From positions 2,170,001-2,234,000 of the forward strand of contig NZ_CP028426.1 in the NCBI RefSeq assembly GCF_003010915.2: a stretch of 64,000 nucleotides of DNA, in the 5' to 3' direction. The notes beneath the pieces were generated by a model, which did not search any database, had not been told where the DNA came from, and saw nothing but the letters and a program-made list of their open reading frames with translations. The translations under genes were made by a program, and so were the position numbers. How positions within the stretch are numbered: the first letter of the stretch is position 1; every line of letters begins with the position of its first letter. This DNA comes from Gulosibacter molinativorax (GTDB lineage Bacteria > Actinomycetota > Actinomycetes > Actinomycetales > Microbacteriaceae). Of this stretch, positions 17,395-26,475 are shown piece by piece.

Positions 17395-19194
17395 CTATTC
17401 CTGCGAGCGTCGTGCTTGACTCTCGGTCAGCGCGTCGTAGATTCCGGCGTAGGTCTCGGCGTTCGAGGCCCACGTCCTGGTCGTCAGCGCCCATTCCCGC
17501 CCGGCAGCGCCCATTCGCACGCGCCGATCGGGGTCAGTGAGCAGCTCCCGCATCGCCTGCGCCAGCGCATCCACGTTCTCGGCCTCGAAAAGCAGACCGG
17601 TCACGCCGTCTTCCACGAGCTCCTCGAGCGCGGGCAGGTCGGCTGCGACCACTGGTCGACCGACCGCGGATGCCTCGACCGTCTTCATCGGGGTGACGGC
17701 TCGGGTGACGCGATGATCTTTCCGTGGGACGACGAATACATCGAGCGCCGCGTGGTTCCACGATGCCTCGGCACGCGACACTCGCCCGGGAAATTCGCAA
17801 CGGTCCGCGATGCCCAGGCCCTCGGCCATGTACTGCAGGTGCGAAAGCTCGGCGCCGTCGCCCGCGATTCGCACGCGCAGCTTCGGGAAGTCAGGCGCGA
17901 GCTTGGCGACCGCGCGCAGCAGCAGGTCAAGCCCCTCGTAATACACGATGCTTGAGACCGTGCCGACGTAGAGCGCATCCGGCTCAATACCGAGATGCTC
18001 GCGGGCTTCCGCGATCGTTGGCGCTACATCGATGAACGGCGAACCGACCGCGTTCGGGCACACCGAGATCTTCTCGCTGCTAACTCCTGCGTCGATGAGC
18101 TGCTGCCGCATATTGTCGCCGAGGGTGACCACGGCATCCGCGTTCTGCGTGACCTCGCGCTCGCGCGCCACGAACTGTTGATAGCGCTGCGATTCAAACG
18201 CCTTTGGCCCACGCGTCGACGCCCATGTGTCGGCGAGCTGGCCGCGAACTTCATAGACCCACGGGATGTCGAAGGCTCGGGCGACCGCTTGCACCACGAG
18301 CGCGTTGGTGAAGTGGGTCGTGGTGTGCAGCACCGCGGGGCGGAACCGCCGCACCTCGTCGGCGAGCATTTCGACGTGCTGGACGAGCCGACACTTGAGG
18401 CCGGTCGCAAGCCGAGCGGGAGTGAGTCGCGCGTAGGTGATTCCGTCGATCACGTCTTCGTCGGCGCTCCACAGCACGCCGGTGTATGCGGGATACCCCG
18501 GGCGGGTGACGGCCCGCACCTCGTAGCCGCGGTCGGCGAGCGAGCGCAGTATCGAGTGGCTCCGCTGCGCGTACCCGCTGCGGGTGTGTGGGAACGAGTT
18601 CGTGAGCGCGTGCAGGATGCGCCCTGGTATCGCCTCGTAGGAGGGCTCGGCGGGGTACTCGGGTGTGAATTCCGCGAAGGTGTCGCGCTCGCCGATCATC
18701 CGTTTCGCGAGATGGGTATTGCGGGGGTGCCGGGATGCGTATTCGACGGCCGCGTCGTGATCGCCGCGGTAGAGCGCGAATCGAGACGCGGTCGCGAACC
18801 AGGGCGCGCCGCGCTTGTCGACGGGCACGTTTCGGAGCAGCTCCTCGACGCGGTCTTGATCACCGATCGACAGCGCGATGTCGGCCACGTGCGGCACGAG
18901 TCGGTGCCGCTGGGCGTCGACGCCCTCGTTCTCGATGCGACCGATGATGGTGTCGAGCGCCTGTCGCGCCTTTTTGTGGTCGCCAGCCAGCTCGTACCCG
19001 AACGCCTCCATCGTGCGAGAACCGCGCGACCCGACCTGCGCGAGGAGGTTGCCGAACGTGCTGCGGAGCGAAGCCGGAAGCTTTCGCGAGGTCTGCAGCG
19101 CGAGTAGGGCCGGGTCGTCAACGACGTGCTCGGAAACCGTTTGAGCGGTGAGCGCGACGTTGCGCGCCCACCGCCTGCGGGGAATCGATGTCAC
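17395..19194 (-). CDS. Glycosyltransferase family 4 protein (paralogue of 11785-13548)
   Basis: A 599-residue protein with the same architecture as the 587-residue product at 11785-13548. It has a helical N-terminal half (DQDRVEELLRNVPVDKRGAPW) and a GT4 catalytic half with ALTNSFPHTRSGYAQRSHSI, YEVRGQLADTWASTRGPKAF and VEASAVGRPVVAADLPALEE. The start is GTG 19194 with CAGG upstream. The pair probably arose by duplication and then took on different acceptors. It is convergent with 15497-17308 and 51 bases downstream of the divergent WecC-type dehydrogenase gene in transcription order (19246-20511), so it may share that transcript. Confidence 0.87.
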   Translation of the reverse strand: MTSIPRRRWARNVALTAQTVSEHVVDDPALLALQTSRKLPASLRSTFGNLLAQVGSRGSRTMEAFGYELAGDHKKARQALDTIIGRIENEGVDAQRHRLVPHVADIALSIGDQDRVEELLRNVPVDKRGAPWFATASRFALYRGDHDAAVEYASRHPRNTHLAKRMIGERDTFAEFTPEYPAEPSYEAIPGRILHALTNSFPHTRSGYAQRSHSILRSLADRGYEVRAVTRPGYPAYTGVLWSADEDVIDGITYARLTPARLATGLKCRLVQHVEMLADEVRRFRPAVLHTTTHFTNALVVQAVARAFDIPWVYEVRGQLADTWASTRGPKAFESQRYQQFVAREREVTQNADAVVTLGDNMRQQLIDAGVSSEKISVCPNAVGSPFIDVAPTIAEAREHLGIEPDALYVGTVSSIVYYEGLDLLLRAVAKLAPDFPKLRVRIAGDGAELSHLQYMAEGLGIADRCEFPGRVSRAEASWNHAALDVFVVPRKDHRVTRAVTPMKTVEASAVGRPVVAADLPALEELVEDGVTGLLFEAENVDALAQAMRELLTDPDRRVRMGAAGREWALTTRTWASNAETYAGIYDALTESQARRSQE

Positions 19195-19245
19195 GTCAGC
19201 GTGCCTGGGAGAACCAAAGTGCCTGGATCAGCGAAAGTGGCCCGG

Positions 19246-20511
19246 CTAGCGCCAGACGCCCTTCGTGTCGACAATGACCTTCTCCTTCAACAACTCCTGA
19301 TCAAGCGTCTTGAACGAGTCGTGATCCACCAACAGCAGCACGATATCCGCGTCCGCGATCGCACCCTCAAGATCCTGCTTGCGCACATTCTCATGACGCG
19401 ACAACTGCTCCGGCAGCTCCTCAACATTCGGCTCCACCACGCGAACATCAACCCCAGCCACGTCGGTCGCCAGCTTGTCCACAATGTTCAACGACGGCGA
19501 CTCCCGCAGATCATCAATGTTCGCCTTGAACGCGATACCCAGCGCCGCAACCACCGGGTCCTTGAACCGCTGCGCGAGCGCCTCAACCTTGTCGAGTACG
19601 TATACTGGCTTGCCGTCGTTCACCTCGCGGGCGGTACGGATCAGGCGCGACTCCTCCGGAGCCGCGTTCACAATAAACCACGGGTCCACCGCGATGCAGT
19701 GTCCACCCACGCCGGGGCCCGGCTGCAGAATATTCACGCGCGGGTGATGGTTCGCGAGCTCGATCAGCTCCCACACGTCAATCCCGAGCCGCTCCGAAAT
19801 GATCGACAGCTCGTTCGCGAACGCGATGTTCACGTCGCGGAACGAGTTCTCTGTCAGCTTCGCCATTTCGGCCGTCTTCGCGTCCGTCACGAGCAACTCG
19901 CCGTTGCTGAATGTCGCATACAGGTCACGCGCCATCTCCGACGCACGCGGCGTCACCCCACCGATCACGCGGTCGTTCGCGGACATCTCCGCCATAATCC
20001 GACCCGGCAACACCCGCTCCGGAGCGTGCGCGAAATACACCGAGTTCTCGAGGCCATCTTCCATCGTGAGGTCCGAACGCTCCGCGAGGATGAACTCCGC
20101 CATCTTCTCCGTCGTTCCCGGAGGCGAGGTCGACTCCAGCACAATCAACTCCCCACCCTTGAGCTGCGGGGCAATGTTCTTCGCTGCGGCCTGGATGTAC
20201 TTCGTGTCCACCGCATAGTCGTCCTTGAACGGCGTCGGCACCGCGACGATGTACGCATCCGCGACAGGGGTGTCGGTCTGTGCCGAAAGCTTGCCGTCCT
20301 TGACGACCTCCTTCAGCAGCACGTCGAAGTCGGGCTCGAAGAATGGCACCTCGCCCGCGTTGATCTGATCCACAAAGCTCTGCTTCACATCCACACCAAT
20401 CACCCGCGGACCCCGCGACGCGATAAACGCCGCCGTCGGCAGGCCGATATACCCCAGCCCAACCACACACACGGTCTCAAAAACGGTCTTCGGTGATGCG
20501 GAGGTCGTCAT
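19246..20511 (-). CDS. wecC: UDP-N-acetyl-D-mannosamine dehydrogenase
   Basis: The product (421 residues from ATG 20511, chosen for GGAAGG 7 bases upstream; an ATG at 20535 is in frame) follows the E. coli WecC pattern closely. It has VCVVGLGYIGLPTAAFIASRG near the N-terminus, AEMAKLTENSFRDVNIAFAN at about 214-233, PGPGVGGHCIAVDPWFIV with catalytic Cys272, IDDLRESPS and the C-terminal VDTKGVWR. It oxidises UDP-ManNAc to UDP-ManNAcA with 2 NAD. No UDP-GlcNAc 2-epimerase (WecB) is seen in the window, so UDP-ManNAc must come from elsewhere. Together with 7360-8676 it gives the cluster two uronic-acid-forming activities. Confidence 0.9.
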   Translation of the reverse strand: MTTSASPKTVFETVCVVGLGYIGLPTAAFIASRGPRVIGVDVKQSFVDQINAGEVPFFEPDFDVLLKEVVKDGKLSAQTDTPVADAYIVAVPTPFKDDYAVDTKYIQAAAKNIAPQLKGGELIVLESTSPPGTTEKMAEFILAERSDLTMEDGLENSVYFAHAPERVLPGRIMAEMSANDRVIGGVTPRASEMARDLYATFSNGELLVTDAKTAEMAKLTENSFRDVNIAFANELSIISERLGIDVWELIELANHHPRVNILQPGPGVGGHCIAVDPWFIVNAAPEESRLIRTAREVNDGKPVYVLDKVEALAQRFKDPVVAALGIAFKANIDDLRESPSLNIVDKLATDVAGVDVRVVEPNVEELPEQLSRHENVRKQDLEGAIADADIVLLLVDHDSFKTLDQELLKEKVIVDTKGVWR

Positions 20512-20611
20512 CCCTGTGCCTTCCATGAAGTTCAAAACGTTCGAGTTCCCACGAGAAAAAGAGGCCTCTCAGAGTGGCAACATCTCCGTATCCTATGCCC
20601 ACCCGGCGACA

Positions 20612-21847
20612 TTAGTCATGTCGTACCCGTTCGATGATTTCGAGGTAGTCGCTGGAAAGCCTGGTGAAATCAACGTTTTTCTGAACCCAGTCCACCCCAG
20701 TTGTACCAATCTCGAGGCGCTCAGGATTCTTCGAAAGATCCGTCCAGCGTTGGATAAGCCCAGCGAGATCCCCGGGCGCTACGACGTCTCCGGCGCGTGA
20801 GTCCTGCAGGATGCTCGCACCCTCGCCTGCCATGATCCCGGTCACGTGTCGGCCAGTCGAGAGAAGCTCGTAGAGCTTCGACGGGACTGTCCATTCGAAC
20901 GGCTCCCAATCGCGCAGGCTCGCGATGGTGGTATCAGCCCACGCGTATTGCTGTGCAACGTCCCGAGGACTGATCTCTGACAGGATCTCGGCCGGAGACC
21001 CAAGCGACCGGTTGAGCTCAACGAGGTCTTCACGGTGGTGACCGTCGCCGATAATGCGAAGTTGCAGATCCACGCCCTGCTCCCCAAGCGCGGCGGCAGC
21101 GCGGACAACCATGTCGAGGCCCTGACTGCGCCCGATCGTGCCGAGGTAAAGCGCTCGCAGCTCTGCGTGATTACCGTCACGTGCTGGCAATTCCGCAAAT
21201 CGATTCGCATCGGCTCCGTTTCGGATTACCTCAACGCCCCGCATCCCTCGAGTTTCGAGCACTCGCGCAAATGCGTCGGTCGTCGTCACCACTTGCGTCG
21301 CCGAGCGTTGTAGTCCAGTCACCCACCGCTGCACCAGTCGCTTAGCCAGCGATACTGCACCGCCCGCTCCCCCGTCGCCTCCCGACATGTGCGTCACGAG
21401 ATCTGGCCAGGCATCCCGCATTTCGACGATAAGTGGAATGCGATGCAGCAACTTCAGCCACCGGCCCGCGATGAGGGTCGGTATCGCGGGCGCCGTCGCG
21501 ATGATCACGTCGGGCACGAAGCTCTCTGACCGGAGCAGTCGGCTTCCTCGGCCGATCGACGTCAGTGCCGAGGCGAGATGATCAAGCGTCCGCGTCACCA
21601 TGTCGCCGCGGTGTGGAAGGTACCCAACTCTAAACACGAGCGCGCCGTTCTCGGCGCGCTCGGCATTACCGGTGCGGTAATAGCTGCGGTATTCGTTTGG
21701 AATCCGACCCGTGCGATTATGCGGCGGCGGGCACAGCACTGCGACCTCATGACCGGCCTCAACGAAGTGTCGAATGAGCGAGTCCCAGCGACGCTGCGGC
21801 GCCCCGTTCTCGGGCGGAAAATAGTGCGTAATGAGAAGAATGCGCAA
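20612..21847 (-). CDS. Glycosyltransferase family 4, WbuB-like
   Basis: TTG 21847 is the start, with AGGAAGG 6 bases upstream; the product is 411 residues. MRILLITHYFPPENGAPQRR is the typical WbuB/WcaL-like N-terminus of GT4 enzymes acting on GlcNAc- or FucNAc-containing O-antigens. The acceptor domain includes PDVIIATAPAIPTLIAG, and the donor domain ALYLGTIGRSQGLDMVV, LRIIGDGHHREDLVEL and VPSKLYELLSTGRHVTGI. It is divergent from the ABC exporter genes, with about 170 bases between them. It probably acts on the lipid-linked repeat unit in the cytoplasm. Confidence 0.88.
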   Translation of the reverse strand: MRILLITHYFPPENGAPQRRWDSLIRHFVEAGHEVAVLCPPPHNRTGRIPNEYRSYYRTGNAERAENGALVFRVGYLPHRGDMVTRTLDHLASALTSIGRGSRLLRSESFVPDVIIATAPAIPTLIAGRWLKLLHRIPLIVEMRDAWPDLVTHMSGGDGGAGGAVSLAKRLVQRWVTGLQRSATQVVTTTDAFARVLETRGMRGVEVIRNGADANRFAELPARDGNHAELRALYLGTIGRSQGLDMVVRAAAALGEQGVDLQLRIIGDGHHREDLVELNRSLGSPAEILSEISPRDVAQQYAWADTTIASLRDWEPFEWTVPSKLYELLSTGRHVTGIMAGEGASILQDSRAGDVVAPGDLAGLIQRWTDLSKNPERLEIGTTGVDWVQKNVDFTRLSSDYLEIIERVRHD

Positions 21848-22017
21848 GCGCTACCTTCCTGCCAATCGAGTCGAAAACTGGTGCCCAGTGTACTGACGAG
21901 GATCCCAGACACCGCTGACGAATTCGCTTCGGCTTCGACCCCAATAGCGGCTACCCCTATGATTGCGTAGGTACTACGAAGGTTTAGCCTCAATAACAAC
22001 GTGAAGGGATGCGCGAT

Positions 22018-23007
22018 TTGGCACGAGCAAAGCGGGCGCCTTCGACGCCACCCCAAATCCCGATGAGCGAGCCGCCGCACCACGCGGCAGTGCCGCTGAC
22101 TCCGGACGAGCAAAACCTTCGGAAACGGATGAACGCCTCGGAGTTTATTTTCGATGTGGAAGTGGCCTATGGCGACCTCACTCACTTGAGCAAGGTGGGC
22201 GGGCGCCCATCGCTTGTGCAGTACATCCGCGAAATCTGGGAACGGCGACACTTCATCCGGCGCGAAGCGCGCAAGAAGGTTGCGACGGGGCATGCTCGAG
22301 ATCGTCTCGGCCTCGGCTGGCTCGTCATTCGTCCATTGCTGGATGCAATTTTCTACGTGCTGATTTTCGGCTTGGTTCTCCAAGCGGGGCGCGGCATCGA
22401 CAACTACGTCGCATTTGTCGTGATCGGTGTATTCATGTTCCAGCTGACAAGTGCGGCTATCACCGGGGGCACGACGGCCCTGCGGACCTCACGTGCAATG
22501 GTGCGCGCTTTCAGCTTCCCGCGTGCATCAATTCTTGTGGCGATGCAGCTCCGCGCGACCCTCGAACGGATTCCGGCGATGATTGTCATGCTCCTCATCA
22601 TCGTTGCCTGGCCACCACATGAATGGCCCTCATTTACATGGCTGCTCGTTCCCGTCGTTTTTCTGATTCAAACCATCATGAATTTTGGCGTATACCTGAT
22701 ATTCGCGCGCCTCGGCGCTAACCTGCCCGATTTCGCTAACGCCGTGTCGTTCGTCGTCCGAATTCTCATGTATACATCCGCAGTGATATTCCCGGCGACG
22801 AGATTCGATCGTTTCCCGATAGCGATGGCAATCATCGAGACCAATCCGGTTTATATCATTTTGGATATGTACAGAAGCTTGTTGATGTACAACACAATCC
22901 CCGGCGTTCAATCCTGGCTTATCGCTGCGGCATGGGCTGTCTGTCTAATGGTGCTCGGATTCGTGTGGTTCTGGAAGGGCGAGGAGTCGTACGCGCGTGA
23001 GCAGTAA
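22018..23007 (+). CDS. ABC-2 type polysaccharide/polyol export permease (Wzm-like)
   Basis: The product is a permease of about 329 residues with a cytoplasmic N-terminal stretch of roughly 95 residues and then about six hydrophobic segments (LVIRPLLDAIFYVLIFGLVL, YVAFVVIGVFMFQLTSAAI, MIVMLLIIVAW and others), as in Wzm/TagG permeases. TTG 22018 is preferred over ATG 22009, because the GAAGGG site at 22003-22008 directly abuts the ATG but is 9 bases from the TTG. Its partner ATPase gene begins inside its last codons (11-base overlap). With the ATPase it should flip or export the finished lipid-linked glycan across the membrane. No Wzx/Wzy pair is seen in this window, so an ABC-dependent route is likely. 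Confidence 0.88.
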   Translation: MARAKRAPSTPPQIPMSEPPHHAAVPLTPDEQNLRKRMNASEFIFDVEVAYGDLTHLSKVGGRPSLVQYIREIWERRHFIRREARKKVATGHARDRLGLGWLVIRPLLDAIFYVLIFGLVLQAGRGIDNYVAFVVIGVFMFQLTSAAITGGTTALRTSRAMVRAFSFPRASILVAMQLRATLERIPAMIVMLLIIVAWPPHEWPSFTWLLVPVVFLIQTIMNFGVYLIFARLGANLPDFANAVSFVVRILMYTSAVIFPATRFDRFPIAMAIIETNPVYIILDMYRSLLMYNTIPGVQSWLIAAAWAVCLMVLGFVWFWKGEESYAREQ

Positions 23008-23908
23008 CTCGAAGACCGATAAGCCAAAGAAAACACAACAAGATCTGGCAGAATCGCCACGCGAATACGGCGATGTTACTGTCCTCGCGGATGACGTTCG
23101 GCTCCGATACCGCACCACCGAAGATGGACAACCCACGGATCGACTCATGAATCGTTTTCGCCAAAAATCAAGCTTCTTGGCCCTGCGTGGGATATCGTTC
23201 GCGGCCAGAGAAGGCGAGTTTATCGGTCTCATCGGGCGTAACGGCTCGGGCAAGAGTTCACTCCTCCGCGTTCTGGCTGGTACGGAACCGCCGACGAAGG
23301 GCCTCGTTGTCACTTCTTCCAAACCTCAGCTGCTTGGAGTGAGTGCTGCCCTGATGCCAGACCTCTCCGGTGACGAAAACATTCAGCTGGGGTTGCTTGC
23401 GATGGGCATGACCCCGGCGCAAGCACGGGAGCGCAGGAAATCGGTAATCGAACTGGCCGATATCGGCGAATCAATCCGCCGACCGATGCGAACGTACTCT
23501 TCAGGAATGGGCGCTCGCCTCCGTTTCGCAATCTCTGTGGCAGCCGAGCCACAAATCCTCATGATCGACGAGGCGCTGGCCACCGGTGATGCCTCATTTC
23601 TGGAACGCTCGAAACAAGCAATGAATAGGATGCTTCAGAAAACGGGGACAGTCTTTCTCGTCAGCCACGCGGCACAAACTGTAGAAGAAATGTGTTCGCG
23701 TGCCATCTGGCTTGACACCGGCAAGATTGTCGCGGACGGACCAGCCGTAGAAGTCGCCCGCTCCTACCGCTGGTATGCACACAACCTGGCGCAAGGAAAA
23801 ACCGAGACAGCTGCGAAACTCCTTCGTAACGCCACACAATCACTCGAGGAACGCCGGGCGAATCTTCGAGCATCATCTCCGCATGTGCGTCGTATCCCCA
23901 ACAGTTAA
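22997..23908 (+). CDS. ABC transporter ATP-binding protein (Wzt-like)
   Basis: A 303-residue ATPase. Walker A is GRNGSGKSS at 80-88, the signature is TYSSGMGARL at 168-177 and Walker B is ILMIDEA at 188-194. GTG 22997 has GGAG about 10 bases upstream and the gene overlaps the permease by 11 bases. The 65 residues beyond the nucleotide-binding domain are too few for the carbohydrate-binding C-terminal domain of Wzt proteins that recognise the chain end. The exporter may therefore be of the TagH/short type, with no chain-end recognition module. It couples ATP hydrolysis to glycan export. Confidence 0.9.
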   Translation: MSSNSKTDKPKKTQQDLAESPREYGDVTVLADDVRLRYRTTEDGQPTDRLMNRFRQKSSFLALRGISFAAREGEFIGLIGRNGSGKSSLLRVLAGTEPPTKGLVVTSSKPQLLGVSAALMPDLSGDENIQLGLLAMGMTPAQARERRKSVIELADIGESIRRPMRTYSSGMGARLRFAISVAAEPQILMIDEALATGDASFLERSKQAMNRMLQKTGTVFLVSHAAQTVEEMCSRAIWLDTGKIVADGPAVEVARSYRWYAHNLAQGKTETAAKLLRNATQSLEERRANLRASSPHVRRIPNS

Positions 23909-24232
23909 GAGTGGAGTGAACTGCCGCCCCTGCCCCGGCGGTTATACAACCGGTCAGGATGTATTTGCTGTTGAGTACGCTCGCGATCATCACAGGTACC
24001 TTTCAGCTGATACTGGGCGACCTAAACACCGACTCAAAAAACACCGGCCGCGTACGCCCCCAGAGCCGAAGAGCATACTGGCGACTAGACAGACGTTAAG
24101 GATGGTCGTGTTGCTACCACCACTTGCGGTCACTCATGACGGCACCACTCCACTCAGACTCACCGGCCTTCTTGAGAAGTGCTTCGTATCTATCGATAAA
24201 CTACGGTCGTTTCGCAGAGAAATGAGGACACC
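23909..24232. other. Intergenic gap, 324 bases
   Basis: No gene is supported. A short inverted repeat (CGGTT-ATAC-AACCG) is visible near 23938-23951. A reading frame across about 24000-24230 is not convincingly coding, because it has no ribosome site and no recognisable family. The gap ends in the TTG start and GAGGA site of the next gene. Confidence 0.5.
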
Positions 24233-24973
24233 TTGATCGTGCTTGTCATCGGTGATTCACACACCGCCTACTTCCGCAAAACGCGCCAACTCGCGAACCT
24301 CGTGCCCGGGCTCGAGGACATCACGCCGTATGTGAAGGTCGAGCACGGCGCGACCCTCACCGGCGTCGGAAGAATGAACTCCACCCTCGCGCTCGGCGAA
24401 AACGCGAGGAAATGGATCGGCAATGCGAAGCCCAAACACCTCGTGTTCAATCTCGGCCAGGTCGATGTTGAACTCGGTCTGCCGTTCCGCCACTTCGTGA
24501 AACAAGACGGTATCCCCATCGAAACCCACATCGACGGATTCATTCGCTCCTACATGGAGTTCATCCAAGGGCTCGACTTCGATCCCTCGAGAATCACTGT
24601 GAAGGGAATCAACCTCCCCGTCCTTGTCCACGACCGAACGAAGGCGGTGCAGTACATCACCCGGATTGTCACCGAGCGCTTCACCGAGTCCGATGAGGAC
24701 GAAGCACGACGCGCTACGATCCTCGAACGCATCACAGCCGAATATTCAGATGACCGTGAACGTACATGGCTCGCGGGCGAGTTCAACACCCGCCTCGCTG
24801 ACGCTGCACGCGAGAACGGCGTGGGCTATTTCGATATCAACAGGCACATCCTCGATCCTTCGACAGGCATGGTTGCTGCCGAACACATTCCGTTCGGCAA
24901 CGACCACCACCTTGTTCCGTCACTGAAAGTCCACGCCCTACACTGGCAAGGGCTCTTACCGCTTATCCTCTAG
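24233..24973 (+). CDS. SGNH/GDSL-like hydrolase or related protein
   Basis: The product is 246 residues from TTG 24233, which is preceded by GAGGACACC. VIGDSHTAY at residues 5-13 has the GDS block with the nucleophilic Ser, and FGNDHHLVPS near the C-terminus has a D-x-H catalytic pair, so an SGNH-like esterase/acyl-hydrolase fold is likely. LVFNLGQVDVELG in the middle fits the block III region. In glycan clusters such proteins add or remove O-acetyl groups or act as pseudoenzymes. It follows the exporter genes on the same strand after a 324-base gap. The family call is moderate; no signal peptide is seen. Confidence 0.6.
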   Translation: MIVLVIGDSHTAYFRKTRQLANLVPGLEDITPYVKVEHGATLTGVGRMNSTLALGENARKWIGNAKPKHLVFNLGQVDVELGLPFRHFVKQDGIPIETHIDGFIRSYMEFIQGLDFDPSRITVKGINLPVLVHDRTKAVQYITRIVTERFTESDEDEARRATILERITAEYSDDRERTWLAGEFNTRLADAARENGVGYFDINRHILDPSTGMVAAEHIPFGNDHHLVPSLKVHALHWQGLLPLIL

Positions 24974-25287
24974 ACCGTGGCTGATGCTGACCAGGCACCG
25001 CGACTAACATGGATACACGAATACATTGCAAGTCGTTGCGCACATCAGACGTGCAGTGCAGGAGGGAAAGGCCTCACAGTACCGAAAGAAGCCCCACGAA
25101 GACGTGACCGATCTACGGTGCGCGACCACCACTGATTCTGAGAATGTGCGGCCCGCCTGACCATGCGGAAGCCGAGTCGGCCCAACCGTAAACAAATCGA
25201 TCGTGGAGGTAACCGTTGACAACCGACAGGTGTACTCGAGTATTCGTGGAACAACGCTACTATCTAAGGCTACGTTCCATAGGTTTA

Positions 25288-25362
25288 GGAGCCACTTGAC
25301 ACTGTATTTGGGAGCCACATAATTTGCGATCGAGAGCCAGCAGCCCCCGATATTGGAGCCAC
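25288..25362. repeat. Four iteron-like GGAGCCAC repeats, 22-23 base spacing
   Basis: GGAGCCAC occurs exactly at 25288, 25311 and 25355, and a weaker copy (AGAGCCAG) at 25333. The steps are 23, 22 and 22 bases, about two helical turns, so all sites lie on one face of the DNA. The reading frame changes between copies, so this is not a coding repeat. Such arrays are typical of regulator or transposase binding sites. Confidence 0.55.
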
Positions 25363-25404
25363 TGGCCCTCATCACTCACTAGCCGTCGTTCATCGCGGCG
25401 TGTT

Positions 25405-25458
25405 CCAACATGTTGTAGCTGCCACTCGACCCATATGACGCGTTACAACACATGTTGG
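25405..25458. repeat. Imperfect inverted repeat
   Basis: CCAACATGTTGTA at 25405-25417 pairs with TACAACACATGTTGG at 25444-25458, with a 2-base bulge and a 26-base loop. It has no U-tract, so it is not a normal terminator. It could be an operator, a structured RNA or the end of a former mobile element. Confidence 0.5.
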
Positions 25459-25585
25459 TCGCGGTAGTGCCAGCATGCACACCAAAGCCAAGACAACGAT
25501 TATTCGAACTTCCAATGGCCATTCGTGGTGACAGCCTCCAAACAGAAGGGACCGTTGACGCAGGTTGACCTATCAAGAGTTAGCG

Positions 25586-25633
25586 CAGCGTCCACTCTAC
25601 CTGATTAACCAGCGTCCACTCTAACTGATTAAC
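25586..25633. repeat. 24-base tandem duplication spanning the pyruvyltransferase stop codon
   Basis: Two head-to-tail 24-base copies (25586-25609 and 25610-25633) differ at one base. The second copy holds the last codons and TAG stop (25621-25623) of the minus-strand gene at 25621-26427. The pattern suggests slippage or a target-type duplication at the gene end. Confidence 0.75.
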
Positions 25634-26427
25634 GAGAGCGCTTCCTCGAAACTCTTCTTCGCATTACTCCTTAACCTCTCAATGTGTGCCTGGGAACCCA
25701 CGTCGGCCATACGCACTACGTCGGCCGACGTTCGAGGAGGAGTATTTATCCCTGAATCAAAATCCCTTCCCACGGTTGAAAAGTAATCCAAATATTTGAA
25801 ATCACCCTTGCCGACCACCCCCTGCAATCTGAGCCACACGTTCGGGACCCCAATTGCATCTGCAAAAATAAGCCCATGGAGCGATTGACTTATAACTGCT
25901 TCACAGGAAGCCAATTCAGTCATAAAACCGTCGATATCATTGGTCCTGATATCAATCTTTCGAAAACCCGCATCGATGTACGGGCGACAAAACACTTCAT
26001 CATCCACTCGAGAATGGTGCGGGATAAAGCCAATACCCTGACGCACAGGCGTGTTTCCTATGGAGGCGAACTCCGACACCAAGACACCGGGATCTCCGAT
26101 TGCAATGGACTGCATCGGAAGCCAATCCAACTTCTGCCGACTAAGGTGTCCCCGCACGGAATGAATCTTTAAATTATCGCGAGCAATGACAACATCGCTG
26201 CTATACATGAACCCAGAGCCTACGACGTGCTGTGGCTCAGCTCTCCCCGACTCTTCCACCTGGTCTCGGCGAAGCCATCCCAAAATGCTACCGGTCGAGA
26301 TAAGGTCAGCCACCTTACTATTCCTGAGAACGACATCAGAATTGTACATCCTCTTGAGTAGAATCGGTGTTATTTCATCTCCTAAGTTCGGGTGATCCCT
26401 ACCTTTATACCAATAAGCAGATACCAT
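25621..26427 (-). CDS. Polysaccharide pyruvyl transferase family protein
   Basis: ATG 26427 is chosen because AGGGG lies 6 bases upstream; a TTG five codons earlier is possible. The product has 268 residues. NLGDEITPILLKRMY near the N-terminus and AVISQSLHGLIFADAIGVPNVWL in the C-terminal third are the diagnostic blocks of the polysaccharide pyruvyltransferase family, which transfers pyruvate from PEP as a ketal to a sugar. Negatively charged pyruvyl groups on secondary cell-wall polymers can anchor surface proteins. It is last in the minus-strand run that starts with the DUF6270 gene, and has AT-richer codons than the flanking genes. Confidence 0.85.
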   Translation of the reverse strand: MVSAYWYKGRDHPNLGDEITPILLKRMYNSDVVLRNSKVADLISTGSILGWLRRDQVEESGRAEPQHVVGSGFMYSSDVVIARDNLKIHSVRGHLSRQKLDWLPMQSIAIGDPGVLVSEFASIGNTPVRQGIGFIPHHSRVDDEVFCRPYIDAGFRKIDIRTNDIDGFMTELASCEAVISQSLHGLIFADAIGVPNVWLRLQGVVGKGDFKYLDYFSTVGRDFDSGINTPPRTSADVVRMADVGSQAHIERLRSNAKKSFEEALSLIS

Positions 26428-26475
26428 AAATGCCCCTATCAATTAATTGCGTTCGAGCTCAAATGCATTCAAATA

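Larger units (their letters stand above)
24974..25620. other. Noncoding, repeat-rich gap
   Basis: This 647-base stretch has no convincing gene in any frame. It contains four iteron-like motifs (25288-25362), a long imperfect inverted repeat (25405-25458) and a 24-base tandem repeat running into the next gene (25586-25633). The base composition becomes AT-richer toward the right. It may be a regulatory region or the scar of a lost mobile element. Confidence 0.5.

Noticed and set aside
23775..24236. Open frame overlapping the exporter ATPase gene end and the following gap
   Set aside because: It is mostly out of frame over a clear gene, and its tail has no recognised homology or start signal.
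25004..25375. A 123-residue minus-strand open frame in the repeat-rich gap
   Set aside because: There is no ribosome site and the repeats shift its frame, so it does not look like a protein gene.
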